Notes: generated from the sequence alone by a model not told the origin. Counted from the first letter of the stretch, positions 1-8,306 are shown. The stretch is DNA of 64,000 nt from Halobacteriales archaeon YIM A00010 (GCA_025041175.1 JAKCFJ010000002.1:186001-250000); one strand, 5' to 3'. Made by a program: numbers and translations.

Positions 1-45
1 CGTGACACCGTCGACGCTGATGATCGGCTCCGTCGAACCGGTCAT
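1..45 (-). CDS. Metal ABC transporter ATP-binding protein, N-terminal 15 residues (partial)
   Basis: Only the first 15 codons are inside the window (MTGSTEPIISVDGVT), reading off the left edge. The start has the look of an ABC ATPase N-terminus, with a first beta strand of the type IxVDGV. Its ATG overlaps the TGA of the upstream zinc-binding lipoprotein gene as ATGA, so the two are translationally coupled. By context it should be the ZnuC-type ATPase that powers zinc or manganese import; the family is inferred mainly from the neighbour. Confidence 0.6.
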   Translation of the reverse strand, partial: MTGSTEPIISVDGVT

Positions 46-1040
46 TCTGCGTCCAGAGCCGTCTCGAGCGTTTCGAGATTGACGTTTTCCATGATCTCGA
101 CGTATCCCCAGCCCTTCTCCGTCCACTCCTGTGTCTGGCCGGGAATCGGCGTCAGCGGGAGCACTTCCCTCGCGTCGGTTTCCTCGACCAGTTGGTTGGC
201 CGCCGTCTGAGATTCGAGCGGATCGACACAGACGTGTTCGAGGTCGTGTTCCGAGATGATCTGCTGGGCCCGCTCGATATCCTTGGGCGTGGGCTGCTCG
301 TCCGGAGACAGTCCGGTCAGCGTCTTCACTTCGAAACCGTACCGCTGCCCGAGATACCGAAACGCGTTGTGGCCCCCGACCAGCACGGTTTCCTTGGCCG
401 CGTTTTCGAGCGCCGACTGAAACGCGCTATCGAGTTCGTCGAGTCTGGAACGATACTCATCGGCGTTGTCGGTGTACGTGTCAGCGTTTGCGCTGTCGAC
501 ACCGGCGAACCCACTACGGATCGTGTCGACTGCTTTCTTTGCCCGTTTGGGGTCCAGCCAGAAGTGGGGATCTCCGTGGCTGTGGCCGTCGTCTTCCTCG
601 TGTTCGCCGTCGTGGCTCCCGTCACCACCGTGGTCCTCCTCGTGACTGTGATCGTGGTTGTCCTCGATGCGGTCGATCCCGCTGCCAGCAGCCACGACTT
701 CGATGTCAGCGTCGTCGCTGAGACTCCTTATGAGGTCGTCAGCCCAGGGCTGGAATCCTTCCATTCCGTAGATGAATAGATCCGATTCGAGGACGGTTCC
801 CTGAACCTGCGGCCCAGGCTCCCACCCGTGGCCGTGCTGCCCGAGGGGAACCAGCGTTTCTGCGGTTGCGGTTTCCCCCGCCACTTCGGTCGCAAAATCC
901 CCGAACACGAAAAACGAGGACTGCGCCCTCGGACCGCTGTTCGACGCGTCCGACGTGCGTGACGTGCATCCTGCCGTGGAACCGATCGTGACGGTACCAA
1001 CTCCGACTGCGAGAAATTGCCGCCGGGTGTATCGTGGCAT
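42..1040 (-). CDS. znuA: Zinc/manganese ABC transporter substrate-binding lipoprotein (ZnuA-like)
   Basis: This is the cluster A-I metal-binding protein of a zinc or manganese uptake system, anchored outside the membrane. Residues 1-25 carry a twin-arginine signal (TRRQF) ending in a lipobox with Cys25. Residues 128-157 form a His/Asp/Glu-rich loop typical of ZnuA, followed by DPHFWLDP, a family signature containing a metal-ligand His. Further ligands are expected in GGHNAFRYL and near the C-terminal CVDPLES motif. At 332 residues the length is normal. The gene overlaps the next transporter gene by four bases and should be first in a znuACB-type operon. Zinc versus manganese cannot be settled from sequence, though the His-rich loop favours zinc. 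Confidence 0.88.
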   Translation of the reverse strand: MPRYTRRQFLAVGVGTVTIGSTAGCTSRTSDASNSGPRAQSSFFVFGDFATEVAGETATAETLVPLGQHGHGWEPGPQVQGTVLESDLFIYGMEGFQPWADDLIRSLSDDADIEVVAAGSGIDRIEDNHDHSHEEDHGGDGSHDGEHEEDDGHSHGDPHFWLDPKRAKKAVDTIRSGFAGVDSANADTYTDNADEYRSRLDELDSAFQSALENAAKETVLVGGHNAFRYLGQRYGFEVKTLTGLSPDEQPTPKDIERAQQIISEHDLEHVCVDPLESQTAANQLVEETDAREVLPLTPIPGQTQEWTEKGWGYVEIMENVNLETLETALDAE

Positions 1041-1101
1041 GTTAATAATCTACTCTCTCTAGATAATAAGAGCTATGATTTTAGAATACAATGTTAATAA
1101 T
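1039..1101. promoter_or_regulatory. Upstream region of znuA with two direct repeats of ATGTTAATAAT
   Basis: The 11-mer ATGTTAATAAT occurs at 1039-1049, overlapping the znuA start codon, and again at 1091-1101, 52 bases away in the same orientation. The region between is AT-rich and would hold the TATA box. The placement suits an operator for a metal-responsive repressor, but the regulator is not in the window and the role is inferred. Confidence 0.4.
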
Positions 1102-1205
1102 ACCTCCTCGGCCCGATCACCACTTCGTGTGCCGTACACTGTGCGTGCTACTAGGCGACGAGAACGGGTTTTCAGCGCGTTCGGCTCGATCTCCAGAGCC
1201 GTGGA

Positions 1206-2456
1206 TCAGCGATCGCGCCGGAGCCTCCCGAGCAGTTCGTAGTCGTGATCTGGGGTGTACCGCCGGAACAGCAGGCTGTTCGTGAGCACCGACACCGAGG
1301 AGAACGCCATGGCCCCCGCGGCGAGCACCGGCTGGAGCAACCCGATCGAGGCGAGTGGGATCATGGCTGTGTTGTATCCCAGCGCCCAGAACAGGTTCTG
1401 CTTGATCTTCCGGAGCGTTCCCTCTGAGATCCGGATAGCCTTCACCACGCCGAGCGGATCATCACTCATCAGCGTCACGTCCGCGGCCTCGATAGCGACG
1501 TCGGTCCCCGAACCGATCGCGGTTCCGACGGCGGCTGTCGCCAGCGCGGGAGCGTCGTTGACGCCGTCACCGACCATCATTACCCGTTCGTCCCCCGTCT
1601 GAACGGCGTCAACCGCGTCGGCCTTGTCTTCGGGGAGAACGCCGGCACGAACGTATTCCGGATCGATTCCGAGGTGCTCCGCGACCGCCCGAGCGGTCCG
1701 CTCGTTGTCGCCGGTGATCATGTGGACCTCGACACCGCGCTCGAAGAGGGTACGAACAGCCGCGGCCGCGTTCTCCTTGACCGCATCAGCCACAGCGACG
1801 ACGCCAACGAGTTCGCCGCCGGTCGTGCCGGCAGGCACGCTCGTGCCAGCGGGCACGCGGGCGACGAGCATTGCGGTTTTGCCCTCCCTTTCGAGGCGTG
1901 TGAGGGCATCCTCTGCGGGCGACGGATCGATATCATTATCGCGCATGAGCTTGCGGTTGCCGACGAGCGTCGTCTGTCCGTCCACGGTCGCCCGGACCCC
2001 GTGACCAGGGACGTTCTCGAACCCGGTCGGCTCGCTCAGTTCGATGCCGCGCGCGTTCGCCCCCTCGACGATCGCCTGGGCGAGTGGGTGTTCGGAGCCG
2101 CGTTCGGCGCTCCCCGCGGTTCGAAGCACCGTTTCTTCGTCGATTTCCTGCCGGTCTTCGAACGCAGCACCGCCGTCGGAGACCAGCCCGCTGTCATCCG
2201 TGTTGGTCCCATCCACGGTGAGGACGTCCGTGAGCTCCATCTCCCCTTTCGTCAGCGTCCCGGTCTTCTCGAACACCACTGTATCCACGTCCTTGGCGCG
2301 TTCGAGAACGTCACCACCCTTGAACAGCACGCCGTTTTGTGCGCCGGTCGAGATGCCGACCATCGTCGCGGCAGGCGTTGCGAGTCCGAGCGCACACGGA
2401 CAGGCGATCAACACGGCCGAGGCGAACACCACCACCGCAAACTCGAAAGTTTGCAC
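1206..2456 (-). pseudogene. Copper-type P1B ATPase, truncated and with altered phosphorylation site
   Basis: The 416 codons cover only the second half of a CopA-type heavy-metal ATPase (full family length about 750-850): the CPC membrane motif at residues 19-21, the P and N domains, GDGVNDAPAL and the final two membrane helices. The metal-binding domains, the first membrane helices and the TGE actuator domain are absent; an in-frame TGA lies just upstream of the GTG start. The invariant DKTGT reads EKTGT at residue 63 (codon GAG), replacing the Asp that is phosphorylated in every cycle. A short Pro-Ala-Gly-Thr repeat inserted in the N domain is encoded by two hairpins. I read this as a non-functional remnant. 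Confidence 0.85.
1824..1857. repeat. Paired 16-bp hairpins inserted in the copper ATPase remnant
   Basis: Two palindromes, CGTGCCGGCAGGCACG and CGTGCCAGCGGGCACG, follow one another with an 18-bp period. They encode VPAGTSVPAGT in a loop where CopA proteins normally run straight from LVAR to ELVGVVAVAD. The insertion keeps the reading frame. It resembles the hairpin pairs near 34, 40.7 and 52 kb. Confidence 0.6.
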
Positions 2457-2485
2457 AGCTCATCCCCCGAATGTCGAGCTGTGCA
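2452..2485. repeat. 10-bp perfect inverted repeat at the copper ATPase breakpoint
   Basis: TGCACAGCTC at 2452-2461 pairs with GAGCTGTGCA at 2476-2485 across a 14-base loop. It lies exactly where similarity to CopA stops, so it may mark the site of the deletion or of a departed mobile element. It includes the GTG start of the remnant. Confidence 0.5.
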
Positions 2486-2645
2486 GTTCGTGGTGCCATA
2501 CGAGTAGATAAGGTCTGCCCGTTCAATGGCCTTGTTACTGCGATATTCAGGATTCTCTGTCCGTTTTCCTACGATGTCTCCGCTCTCGACCGGATAAAAC
2601 TCGAATTCCAAAGTAACAGTGTCGACTGAACGCTGGTATTCCCAA

Positions 2646-2969
2646 TCACTCCTCTCGTGGACTGGCAGCGTCGTCATCTCCGCTCTCTTGGTCCACGTCA
2701 AGCGCTTTCTCAGTGCTCCCATCAGTAGCGAACACGAACCCCCCTGTGTCGCCGGAGATATCCTCGGAAGAACGGTCTTCCTCGTCCCTACTGTTCGGTG
2801 TACTCTTTTCGCGCGCGCCCGTCTGATCCGTCTCCCCCCCGCGGCGGGCCGTTCGCATCCACCACCAACCCACCCCTACTCCGAGACAGAGCAGCCCAAC
2901 ACCAACGAGAAGGAGTCCGAAACTGTTGCTGGCGGACACGCCGACGGCCGGCACTTGTACCGCGTCCAT
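2646..2969 (-). CDS. Small membrane protein with acidic tail, unknown function
   Basis: The predicted 107-residue protein has a short N-terminus, one strongly hydrophobic helix at about residues 17-38 ending in WWWMRTARR, and then a hydrophilic, acidic C-terminal tail rich in Asp, Glu, Ser and Gly. That arrangement suggests a single-pass protein with the basic end of the helix and the tail in the cytoplasm. A stop codon lies a few codons upstream of the ATG. I do not recognise a family. It could be a tail fragment of a longer exported protein, because the sequence upstream also reads as low-complexity coding sequence in another frame. Confidence 0.4.
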   Translation of the reverse strand: MDAVQVPAVGVSASNSFGLLLVGVGLLCLGVGVGWWWMRTARRGGETDQTGAREKSTPNSRDEEDRSSEDISGDTGGFVFATDGSTEKALDVDQESGDDDAASPREE

Positions 2970-3189
2970 AACAGCCGTATGGAACGATCACACTACTGCA
3001 TTGTGGCTGACGCTTCTGTCCGCTCGTGCCTGTGATCCCACCGCTGCTGTCTGCCGATGCGCTCGACGCTGCCGGGCTATCGATTTCACCAAGATCTGTC
3101 CGTGGTGCGTTGTGGGTTCTGACCATCACGTATTGATACATATATTCTATAGAAAACATTAACGTGATACCTCCCGAAACCGATGAGCT

Positions 3190-3879
3190 GTGACGCGATC
3201 ACCCCGGTCGCTTGTGCTTGTGGTGGCATTCCTCGTTGTTGCGATTCCGGCGGGCGAATTCGGTACTGCTGGCCCATCAGAGACGGATTCCTCGCTTACT
3301 GCGACGGTCACGGTGGTCGTCGATGGGGAGACGGTCGGCGTTCAGTACCCGAACGGCACGACCGACAGGGTGCGGCTGTTGGGTGTCGATACGCCCGACG
3401 TACGCGACGAGAACGACCCGACAGAGTTCGAAGGGATACCGGATACGGAGGCGGGCAAACAGTGTCTCGATGACGCTGGATCGGATGCGCGCGCCGACAC
3501 GACGGCCGCGCTCGAGCCCGGCGAGCGGATCGATCTCGTGCTCGATGCGGAGGCCGATACGCGCGGGTACTACGGGCAGTTGCTCGCCTACGTCCACGAC
3601 GATGGCCGGAATCTCAACCACGAACTCGTCAGGACGGGCCACGCCCGCGTGTCCGACAGCTCGTTCAGCCGGAGTGATCGCTTTTATGCGGCAGAAGCAG
3701 TCGCTCGAGCGTTCGAACGAGGGCTGTGGCGCTGTCGGGATCCGAGTGGCGTGAGTGGGTCGTCGATCACGGAGACTCGCGCCGGTGCCGTTGGTACCCA
3801 TCCTGCGATTTCGGATGGCGTGCTCTTCGAGAACACTGATACTGCCGGACAGAGTCGGGTACGGATTGCGACGGACTAG
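3190..3879 (+). CDS. Secreted thermonuclease-like (SNase) protein with altered catalytic residue
   Basis: The 229-residue protein starts at GTG, has an N-terminal hydrophobic signal (residues 6-21) and a staphylococcal-nuclease fold from about residue 38 to 178: VVDGETVGV, RLLGVDTPDV, YYGQLLAYV and LNHELVRTGHARV are all recognisable. These enzymes cut DNA and RNA outside the cell. The first catalytic Arg is present (Arg62 of RLLGVDTP), but the second, normally in YGR(L/G)LAY, is Gln130 (codon CAG). In staphylococcal nuclease this Arg helps stabilise the transition state, so activity may be reduced. The C-terminal 50 residues are not part of the domain. Confidence 0.82.
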   Translation: MTRSPRSLVLVVAFLVVAIPAGEFGTAGPSETDSSLTATVTVVVDGETVGVQYPNGTTDRVRLLGVDTPDVRDENDPTEFEGIPDTEAGKQCLDDAGSDARADTTAALEPGERIDLVLDAEADTRGYYGQLLAYVHDDGRNLNHELVRTGHARVSDSSFSRSDRFYAAEAVARAFERGLWRCRDPSGVSGSSITETRAGAVGTHPAISDGVLFENTDTAGQSRVRIATD

Positions 3880-4008
3880 CCAGCTGCTGTCTGGCGGGTC
3901 ACCAGCAACCGATACGCAATCACCGCTGTCCGACAGTATCATCACAGTTTCAGCCGTCATTACCCACAGCATAGCGTTCGCGGCGCTCGTAGACGCGGCG
4001 ACAGTCGG

Positions 4009-4206
4009 TTAGTTGACGCTTGTGGCCGCCTCGATGGGTGGTTGCACGAACGCCCAGTCGTTGAGGTCGACGGCACAGCCAGCTCAGCGGAGTGAATCGC
4101 GACGCCAGCTGCATCAACGTCGAGCAGAAGACGGAGCTGTTCTTTCTGATCGCGGGAAAGGCGTGAAAGGTCGGGGACGATCACCGCGTCGGCGTCAGTA
4201 CCGAGG
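4009..4206 (-). pseudogene. Serine recombinase (resolvase-like) remnant
   Basis: On the minus strand the translation DADAVIVPDLSRLSRDQKEQ, continuing LRLLLDVDAAGVAIHSAEL, matches the central part of resolvase/invertase catalytic domains (the segment 'vvv.dlsRLsRd'). After a frame change it continues DLNDWAFVQPPIEAAT and ends at TAA. No N-terminal catalytic Ser segment or DNA-binding domain is visible. It is a leftover of a mobile element or integrated replicon. Confidence 0.55.
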
Positions 4207-4480
4207 TGAGCGAGTAGAACTCGATATTCCGGCTAGTCAGCGTCGAAGGCGAACGACCGTTTGCTTTCGTTTGCTCTGTTGGAAATATCATATTCTATTG
4301 TGTTCTAGAGAAAAATTCTCTCAAGAATACCTCTCAGTTGTAGGTACTAGTGGCTACGGAAGGGCCACAGTCCAAATAGGTGCCGATTCGGACGAATAGC
4401 CACAACAGCGCGGCAGTACTTCTATAACTTATCCATATACTACGATGGTTATTTTACTATGGTTCTCTTATTATCTACCG
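4207..4480. other. AT-rich intergenic stretch upstream of the phosphate permease
   Basis: No gene is convincing here. A TATA-like element (TCTATAACTT) lies at 4421-4430, suited to transcription of the permease starting near 4450. Confidence 0.4.
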
Positions 4481-5659
4481 ATGGTAGAAACCCTACTCGC
4501 AATCGGGATCGTTGCGTCTATTTTTGTCGGGTTCAATATCGGTGGCTCGTCCACCGGGATTGCGTGGGGGCCACCCGTCGGTGCTGGTATCGTCAAAAAG
4601 ACGACGGCGGCAGCACTCATGACATTTTTTGTCTTTCTCGGCGGCTGGACTGTCGGACGAAACGTGATGGACACGTTGAGCGAAGGGATCATCACGATCG
4701 ATCTCACGCTCACGGCGGGTGTCGCCGTCCTCTTCTTCATTGGACTAGGCATCCTCATCGCCAATATCTTCGGCGTCCCTGTTCCAACGTCGATGACGAC
4801 CGTCGGCGCGATAGCCGGTCTTGGACTGGCGACAGACACGCTCAACTACGCAACAATTGCCGAAATCATCTCGTGGTGGGTTGTGACGCCGGTTATTGGG
4901 TTCTGGATCGGCGGCGTTATCGGACGGTACATCTACCCAGAAGTCAACCGACGGGTACAGATCAAGAAGTCGGATGGTCCATTACTGACCCTTGATCAGG
5001 ACGGAACGATTCCGAAGCCAACGTTCGGCCCAAACACGACGTGGATAGAACTGGGTAGCACGGCAGTTGTACTCGTTATCGGCTGTTACATGGCATTCAG
5101 CGCCGGTGCAAGCAATGTACCCAACGCCGCCGCACCACTTGTCGGCGGAGCAGGCGGACTCCCTAACGATACTGCGATCATCATCGCCACGCTTGCGATC
5201 GGAATTGGTGGGTTCACCATTGCCCGCCGGACGATGGAATCAGTCGGGGGCGAACTGAGTGACATTCCGCTGCTCGCAGCCCTCTTCGTCATGGTAACTG
5301 CATCGACGATTACAACGCTTCTCTCGTGGATCGGGATTCCGATCAGTCTCGTGATGGCGACAGTGATGACGATCGTTGGCATCGGATGGGGCCGTGCAAC
5401 TCGTCCGATCACCTTCCGTGAGGCGGTCAGCCGCGACGTGGAAGACCGTGAGATCGTCCCCGGTGCAATCACCGCCGAAGAGATGGAAGGGAAACCAGCT
5501 GCGCCGATCGGTGAAGAAGAGCCAGAAGAGGTGCTCGACGCGGGTGATCTCTTCAACCCTCGGGCGGTTGTCAAGTACGTCTCAATGTGGATTATCGGCC
5601 CTTCAGTGTCTACGATCCTGGCCTACGGGTTCTTCGTTCTCCTCCCGGGCATCGCCTGA
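4481..5659 (+). CDS. pit: PiT-family inorganic phosphate permease
   Basis: This low-affinity phosphate transporter of the PiT family has about ten membrane helices in two halves. Both halves contain the family signature: FNIGGSSTGIAWGPPVGAGI near the N-terminus and FSAGASNVPNAAAPLVGG in the middle, which replace the usual GxNDxANxxG motif. A hydrophilic loop lies between. I prefer the ATG of MVETLLAIG; an in-frame ATG 12 codons upstream (4445) would add a hydrophobic stretch and is possible because a TATA box sits about 20 bases before it. The UspA remnant just downstream fits a common haloarchaeal pit-uspA arrangement. Confidence 0.88.
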   Translation: MVETLLAIGIVASIFVGFNIGGSSTGIAWGPPVGAGIVKKTTAAALMTFFVFLGGWTVGRNVMDTLSEGIITIDLTLTAGVAVLFFIGLGILIANIFGVPVPTSMTTVGAIAGLGLATDTLNYATIAEIISWWVVTPVIGFWIGGVIGRYIYPEVNRRVQIKKSDGPLLTLDQDGTIPKPTFGPNTTWIELGSTAVVLVIGCYMAFSAGASNVPNAAAPLVGGAGGLPNDTAIIIATLAIGIGGFTIARRTMESVGGELSDIPLLAALFVMVTASTITTLLSWIGIPISLVMATVMTIVGIGWGRATRPITFREAVSRDVEDREIVPGAITAEEMEGKPAAPIGEEEPEEVLDAGDLFNPRAVVKYVSMWIIGPSVSTILAYGFFVLLPGIA

Positions 5660-5697
5660 CATCGGGACTTAGATGGCTGGATGACATCTTTTGGGAT

Positions 5698-5867
5698 ATG
5701 CTCTCACGAATTCTCGTTCCGATGGACGACTCTGAACACGCCGCTTACCTGAGGCTGCCGCCGAACGTGCCGAGCCAGCTTTCGAGCGCGCCCGTGAGAT
5801 AGCCGACGAGTACGATCGGGAAATCAACACAACCTCGGCATCGGCTACCCTGCCGGAATATCCTTGA
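5698..5867 (+). pseudogene. Universal stress protein (UspA) remnant
   Basis: The reading starts MLSRILVPMDDSEHA, the classic first strand and loop of a UspA fold. After a frame change it resumes as AFERAREIADEYDREINT, the first helix and second strand, and then stops. The ATP-binding glycine motif is absent. The gene has lost most of its length and at least one frame. Confidence 0.65.
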
Positions 5868-6033
5868 GGAGTACTGCTGTCTGGATCACGCCTGATGGGA
5901 GTGGGCGGAGGAGCATCTGGATGCGTTGTATACGCTACCTGGACGCCGTCTTGGAAAATCGATGGAGTTTCGTGGGATATTTCTTCACACAGTTCAATAA
6001 TAAAAAAAGATCGAAGCGGAGAGATAACTCGTT
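5868..6033. other. Short gene-free spacer after the uspA remnant
   Basis: No start codon, domain or repeat could be supported. A few coding-like triplets may be more of the decayed uspA gene. Confidence 0.3.
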
Positions 6034-6771
6034 TCAGATCCCGCTGTAGTCCTTTGGGATCGCTTCGCCCGCAGTGACGTTCTGCCCGTCGCTACCGGGA
6101 ATCGACAGGTGTGTCTGATTTTGCTCGACGGTAAAGTGTAGGTGGGGACCGGTCGAATTCCCTGTATCACCCATCCCCCCGATCTTCTGCCCCCTCGAAA
6201 CGCTCTGTCCTTGGGAAACGTCGAAGCTGTTCAGGTGGCAGTACATCGTCTGGTAGCCGTTTTCGTGGCCGAGCTTGAGGTAGTTGCCACAGCCACCTGA
6301 TTCGAAGCTTCTGATGTCTACGACGCCGTCCCGCGCGGCGTAGATCGGCGTTCCGATGATGCCGTCGTTGCCGAAGTCGACCGCGTAGTGACCGGGACGA
6401 GCACCGTACGGGGAGGTGATATACCCGGTGATGGGCCACGTGAAGTCCGCCCCACCGCCGCCACCGCCGGTTGATGTGAGGTGGCGTTCGACCGACCAGC
6501 CCCAGACGTTGTCGTCCAGCCAGTGAACGCCCCACCACGTGTAGCCGTCTTTGTTCTCGGGTCCGTTCATGATCTCACCGACAGTTCCCGGCTCCATCGT
6601 GGCGAGGATCTCCGAGTCGGTGCCCGGTCGGTGGCGCGTGTTCAAGCTCGTCGTCGGCTCAACGCGGTCGTCCATGGCGAAGGCGCTGGCCGAACCGCTC
6701 AAGACTGTTGGGGCTGCTAGTGCTGTCGCTGCGGTGCTGAGTAGCTTCCGTCGTGTGAATTTGCGTGTCAT
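6034..6771 (-). CDS. Exported M23-type peptidoglycan endopeptidase with SH3 domain
   Basis: The 245-residue protein has a twin-arginine signal (TRRKLLSTAATALAAPTVLSGSASA), a bacterial-type SH3 domain at about residues 42-98, a polyglycine linker and a LytM/M23 metallopeptidase domain from about 112 to 240. All M23 catalytic features are present: zinc ligands His128 and Asp132 (HYAVD), His179 (YCHL) and the HLH motif with His210 and His212. M23 enzymes cut peptide cross-bridges of bacterial murein, which archaea lack, so a target in bacteria is likely. The ATG of MTRKFTRR is chosen because the upstream in-frame extension would bury the signal peptide. It lies 50 bases downstream of a transglycosylase gene with the same SH3 module, probably in one operon. 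Confidence 0.85.
   Translation of the reverse strand: MTRKFTRRKLLSTAATALAAPTVLSGSASAFAMDDRVEPTTSLNTRHRPGTDSEILATMEPGTVGEIMNGPENKDGYTWWGVHWLDDNVWGWSVERHLTSTGGGGGGADFTWPITGYITSPYGARPGHYAVDFGNDGIIGTPIYAARDGVVDIRSFESGGCGNYLKLGHENGYQTMYCHLNSFDVSQGQSVSRGQKIGGMGDTGNSTGPHLHFTVEQNQTHLSIPGSDGQNVTAGEAIPKDYSGI
6476..6660. repeat. 185-bp direct repeat encoding the SH3 module, copy 1
   Basis: This segment matches 6832-7016 at all but about two of 185 positions (offset 356 bases). It encodes the SH3 domain of the M23 protein, from NTRHRPG to WSVERHL. Confidence 0.9.
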
Positions 6772-6821
6772 CGTTTTTCGCTCCGGATATCGTTCTGTTT
6801 GATCGCCGTTCTGTGCGCCAA

Positions 6822-7550
6822 CTATGCGTGGGTGAGGTGGCGTTCGACCGACCAGCCCCAGACGTTGTCGTCCAGCCAGTGAACGCCCCACCACGTGTAG
6901 CCGTCTTTGTTCTCGGGTCCGTTCATGATCTCACCGACAGTTCCCGGCTCCATCGTGGCAAGGATCTCCGAGTCGGTGCCCGGTCGGTGGCGCGTGTTCA
7001 AGCTCGTCGTCGGTTCGATCCGATCGCCATCGTTAAATCCACCACCGCCACCGCCGCCACCGTAGCGGTCGCGGTAGACGGCGGCGGTGTCTTTGACGTG
7101 GTTGACGTAGCTCCAACTGTGGTTGTAAGCGTACAGCGCGTCGTCCCAGTTGCCGGGCGCACCCGACGCGGTGAGGTAGTTGGCGGCGCTCGGGATTGCG
7201 TCTCGGTAATCACAGATGTCCGTGACCCCGTCGTTGTTCCCGTCTACGCCGTACGCATCCCACGTCGCCGGCATGAACTGCATCGGTCCGCGTGCGCCCG
7301 CCGGGGATTCGGCACAACCATCCACATACTGACCGTGTTGGGTTTCAACCCAACCAACCCCAGCTAGATACGTCCAGTCCAATCCCCAGTTGTTCCCCGT
7401 CCGACGGTATTGATCGAGATAGTGTGACGGAATGTCACCGGTAGCGTCCGCCTTCGTGGTGCCGGTCAGTGCCGAGACGGCACCGACCGTTGCGATACCT
7501 GTACTGGCAATGGTCTTCAGAACAGTTCGTCGCTTGGGTGTATCGTTCAT
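6822..7550 (-). CDS. Exported lytic transglycosylase-like protein with SH3 domain
   Basis: The 242-residue protein has an N-terminal export signal (residues 1-35, with KRR near the start), a lysozyme-fold transglycosylase domain at about 40-165, a polyglycine linker and an SH3 domain at 180-238. GVGWVETQHG supplies the predicted catalytic Glu69. GARGPMQFMPATW and DGNNDGVTDICDYRDAIPSAANYL match lytic transglycosylases of bacterial and phage cell-wall enzymes, which cleave the glycan strands of murein. It is the first gene of a likely two-gene operon with the M23 endopeptidase. The two activities would attack both glycan and peptide parts of a bacterial wall. The substrate is inferred, since haloarchaea have no murein. 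Confidence 0.85.
   Translation of the reverse strand: MNDTPKRRTVLKTIASTGIATVGAVSALTGTTKADATGDIPSHYLDQYRRTGNNWGLDWTYLAGVGWVETQHGQYVDGCAESPAGARGPMQFMPATWDAYGVDGNNDGVTDICDYRDAIPSAANYLTASGAPGNWDDALYAYNHSWSYVNHVKDTAAVYRDRYGGGGGGGGFNDGDRIEPTTSLNTRHRPGTDSEILATMEPGTVGEIMNGPENKDGYTWWGVHWLDDNVWGWSVERHLTHA
6832..7016. repeat. 185-bp direct repeat encoding the SH3 module, copy 2
   Basis: This is the second copy of the SH3-coding segment, at the 3' end of the transglycosylase gene. Near identity at the DNA level, not only in protein, points to recent duplication or gene conversion. Confidence 0.9.
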
Positions 7551-8306
7551 CGTGTTATCATTGACGTCCTCAGGTGTCTCGTATCGTTACGATCTATGGT
7601 GGGTTTCCGCCATCCTGGTGTATGTCGACTCGTTATCGTTGCTCCCAACCCACCAGTCGATGGAGTTGTTGCAACGGCTGCGTTTTTCGTGCCTGATCCG
7701 GTCATCGACGCTGATAGCCGTATCGAAGCTGCTTGTGCAATCGCTGGCAACGTGATCTTCCCATCAGTGATCGGGATGGATTCGGTGTTTGTGGCGATCG
7801 GGTTTCTAGGGTTGTCTCAATTCCACCGAATATTCTCCGAAACAGGGGATTCTCCACTTCGTTCGGTTCGATTGGGTTCCGACGCAGCAGTCGTGCGTCG
7901 ATATCAGTAGCTGATGTTGTTGATTCACAATATGTTGTGTTTCCCCCGGGCTTACAGCCGAGCTTCAGAACCGTTTGTGGCTTCCGGTCTAGTTGGGCCT
8001 GTATCGGTTGTTTTTGCTCTTCTGTTTCACCCATACCACTTATGAAATTCTAACACCTCTTAAATCCCAACCCTAGTAATATATTGCTTTTATTGGTTTC
8101 TATGTGTGGAATTCGACCAGTGAAATTTCCACGACAGAATTCAAGGCAGAGTGACCCCGAGGCTTGCACATTCGCTGGGTCATCGCGCTCGATTACGAGG
8201 ACAGCGCGCTCAATGGAGCGATCTACGCGCACATCTGGTTATCGAAGCCGAAACCCCAAGCGCCAGCCCGACAGTTCCCCGCCCGTCAGGCTTGACGAGC
8301 CGGGCG
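7551..8306. other. Spacer of about 750 bp without a convincing gene
   Basis: A minus-strand reading of 110 codons at 7702-8034 (MGETEEQKQPIQAQLD) starts about 25 bases after a TATA-like TTTAAGA, so it may once have been expressed. Its second half loses protein character and another frame takes over, which suggests decay. I recognise no family. The rest, up to the lipoprotein stop, shows only short readings with no domain. Confidence 0.3.
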
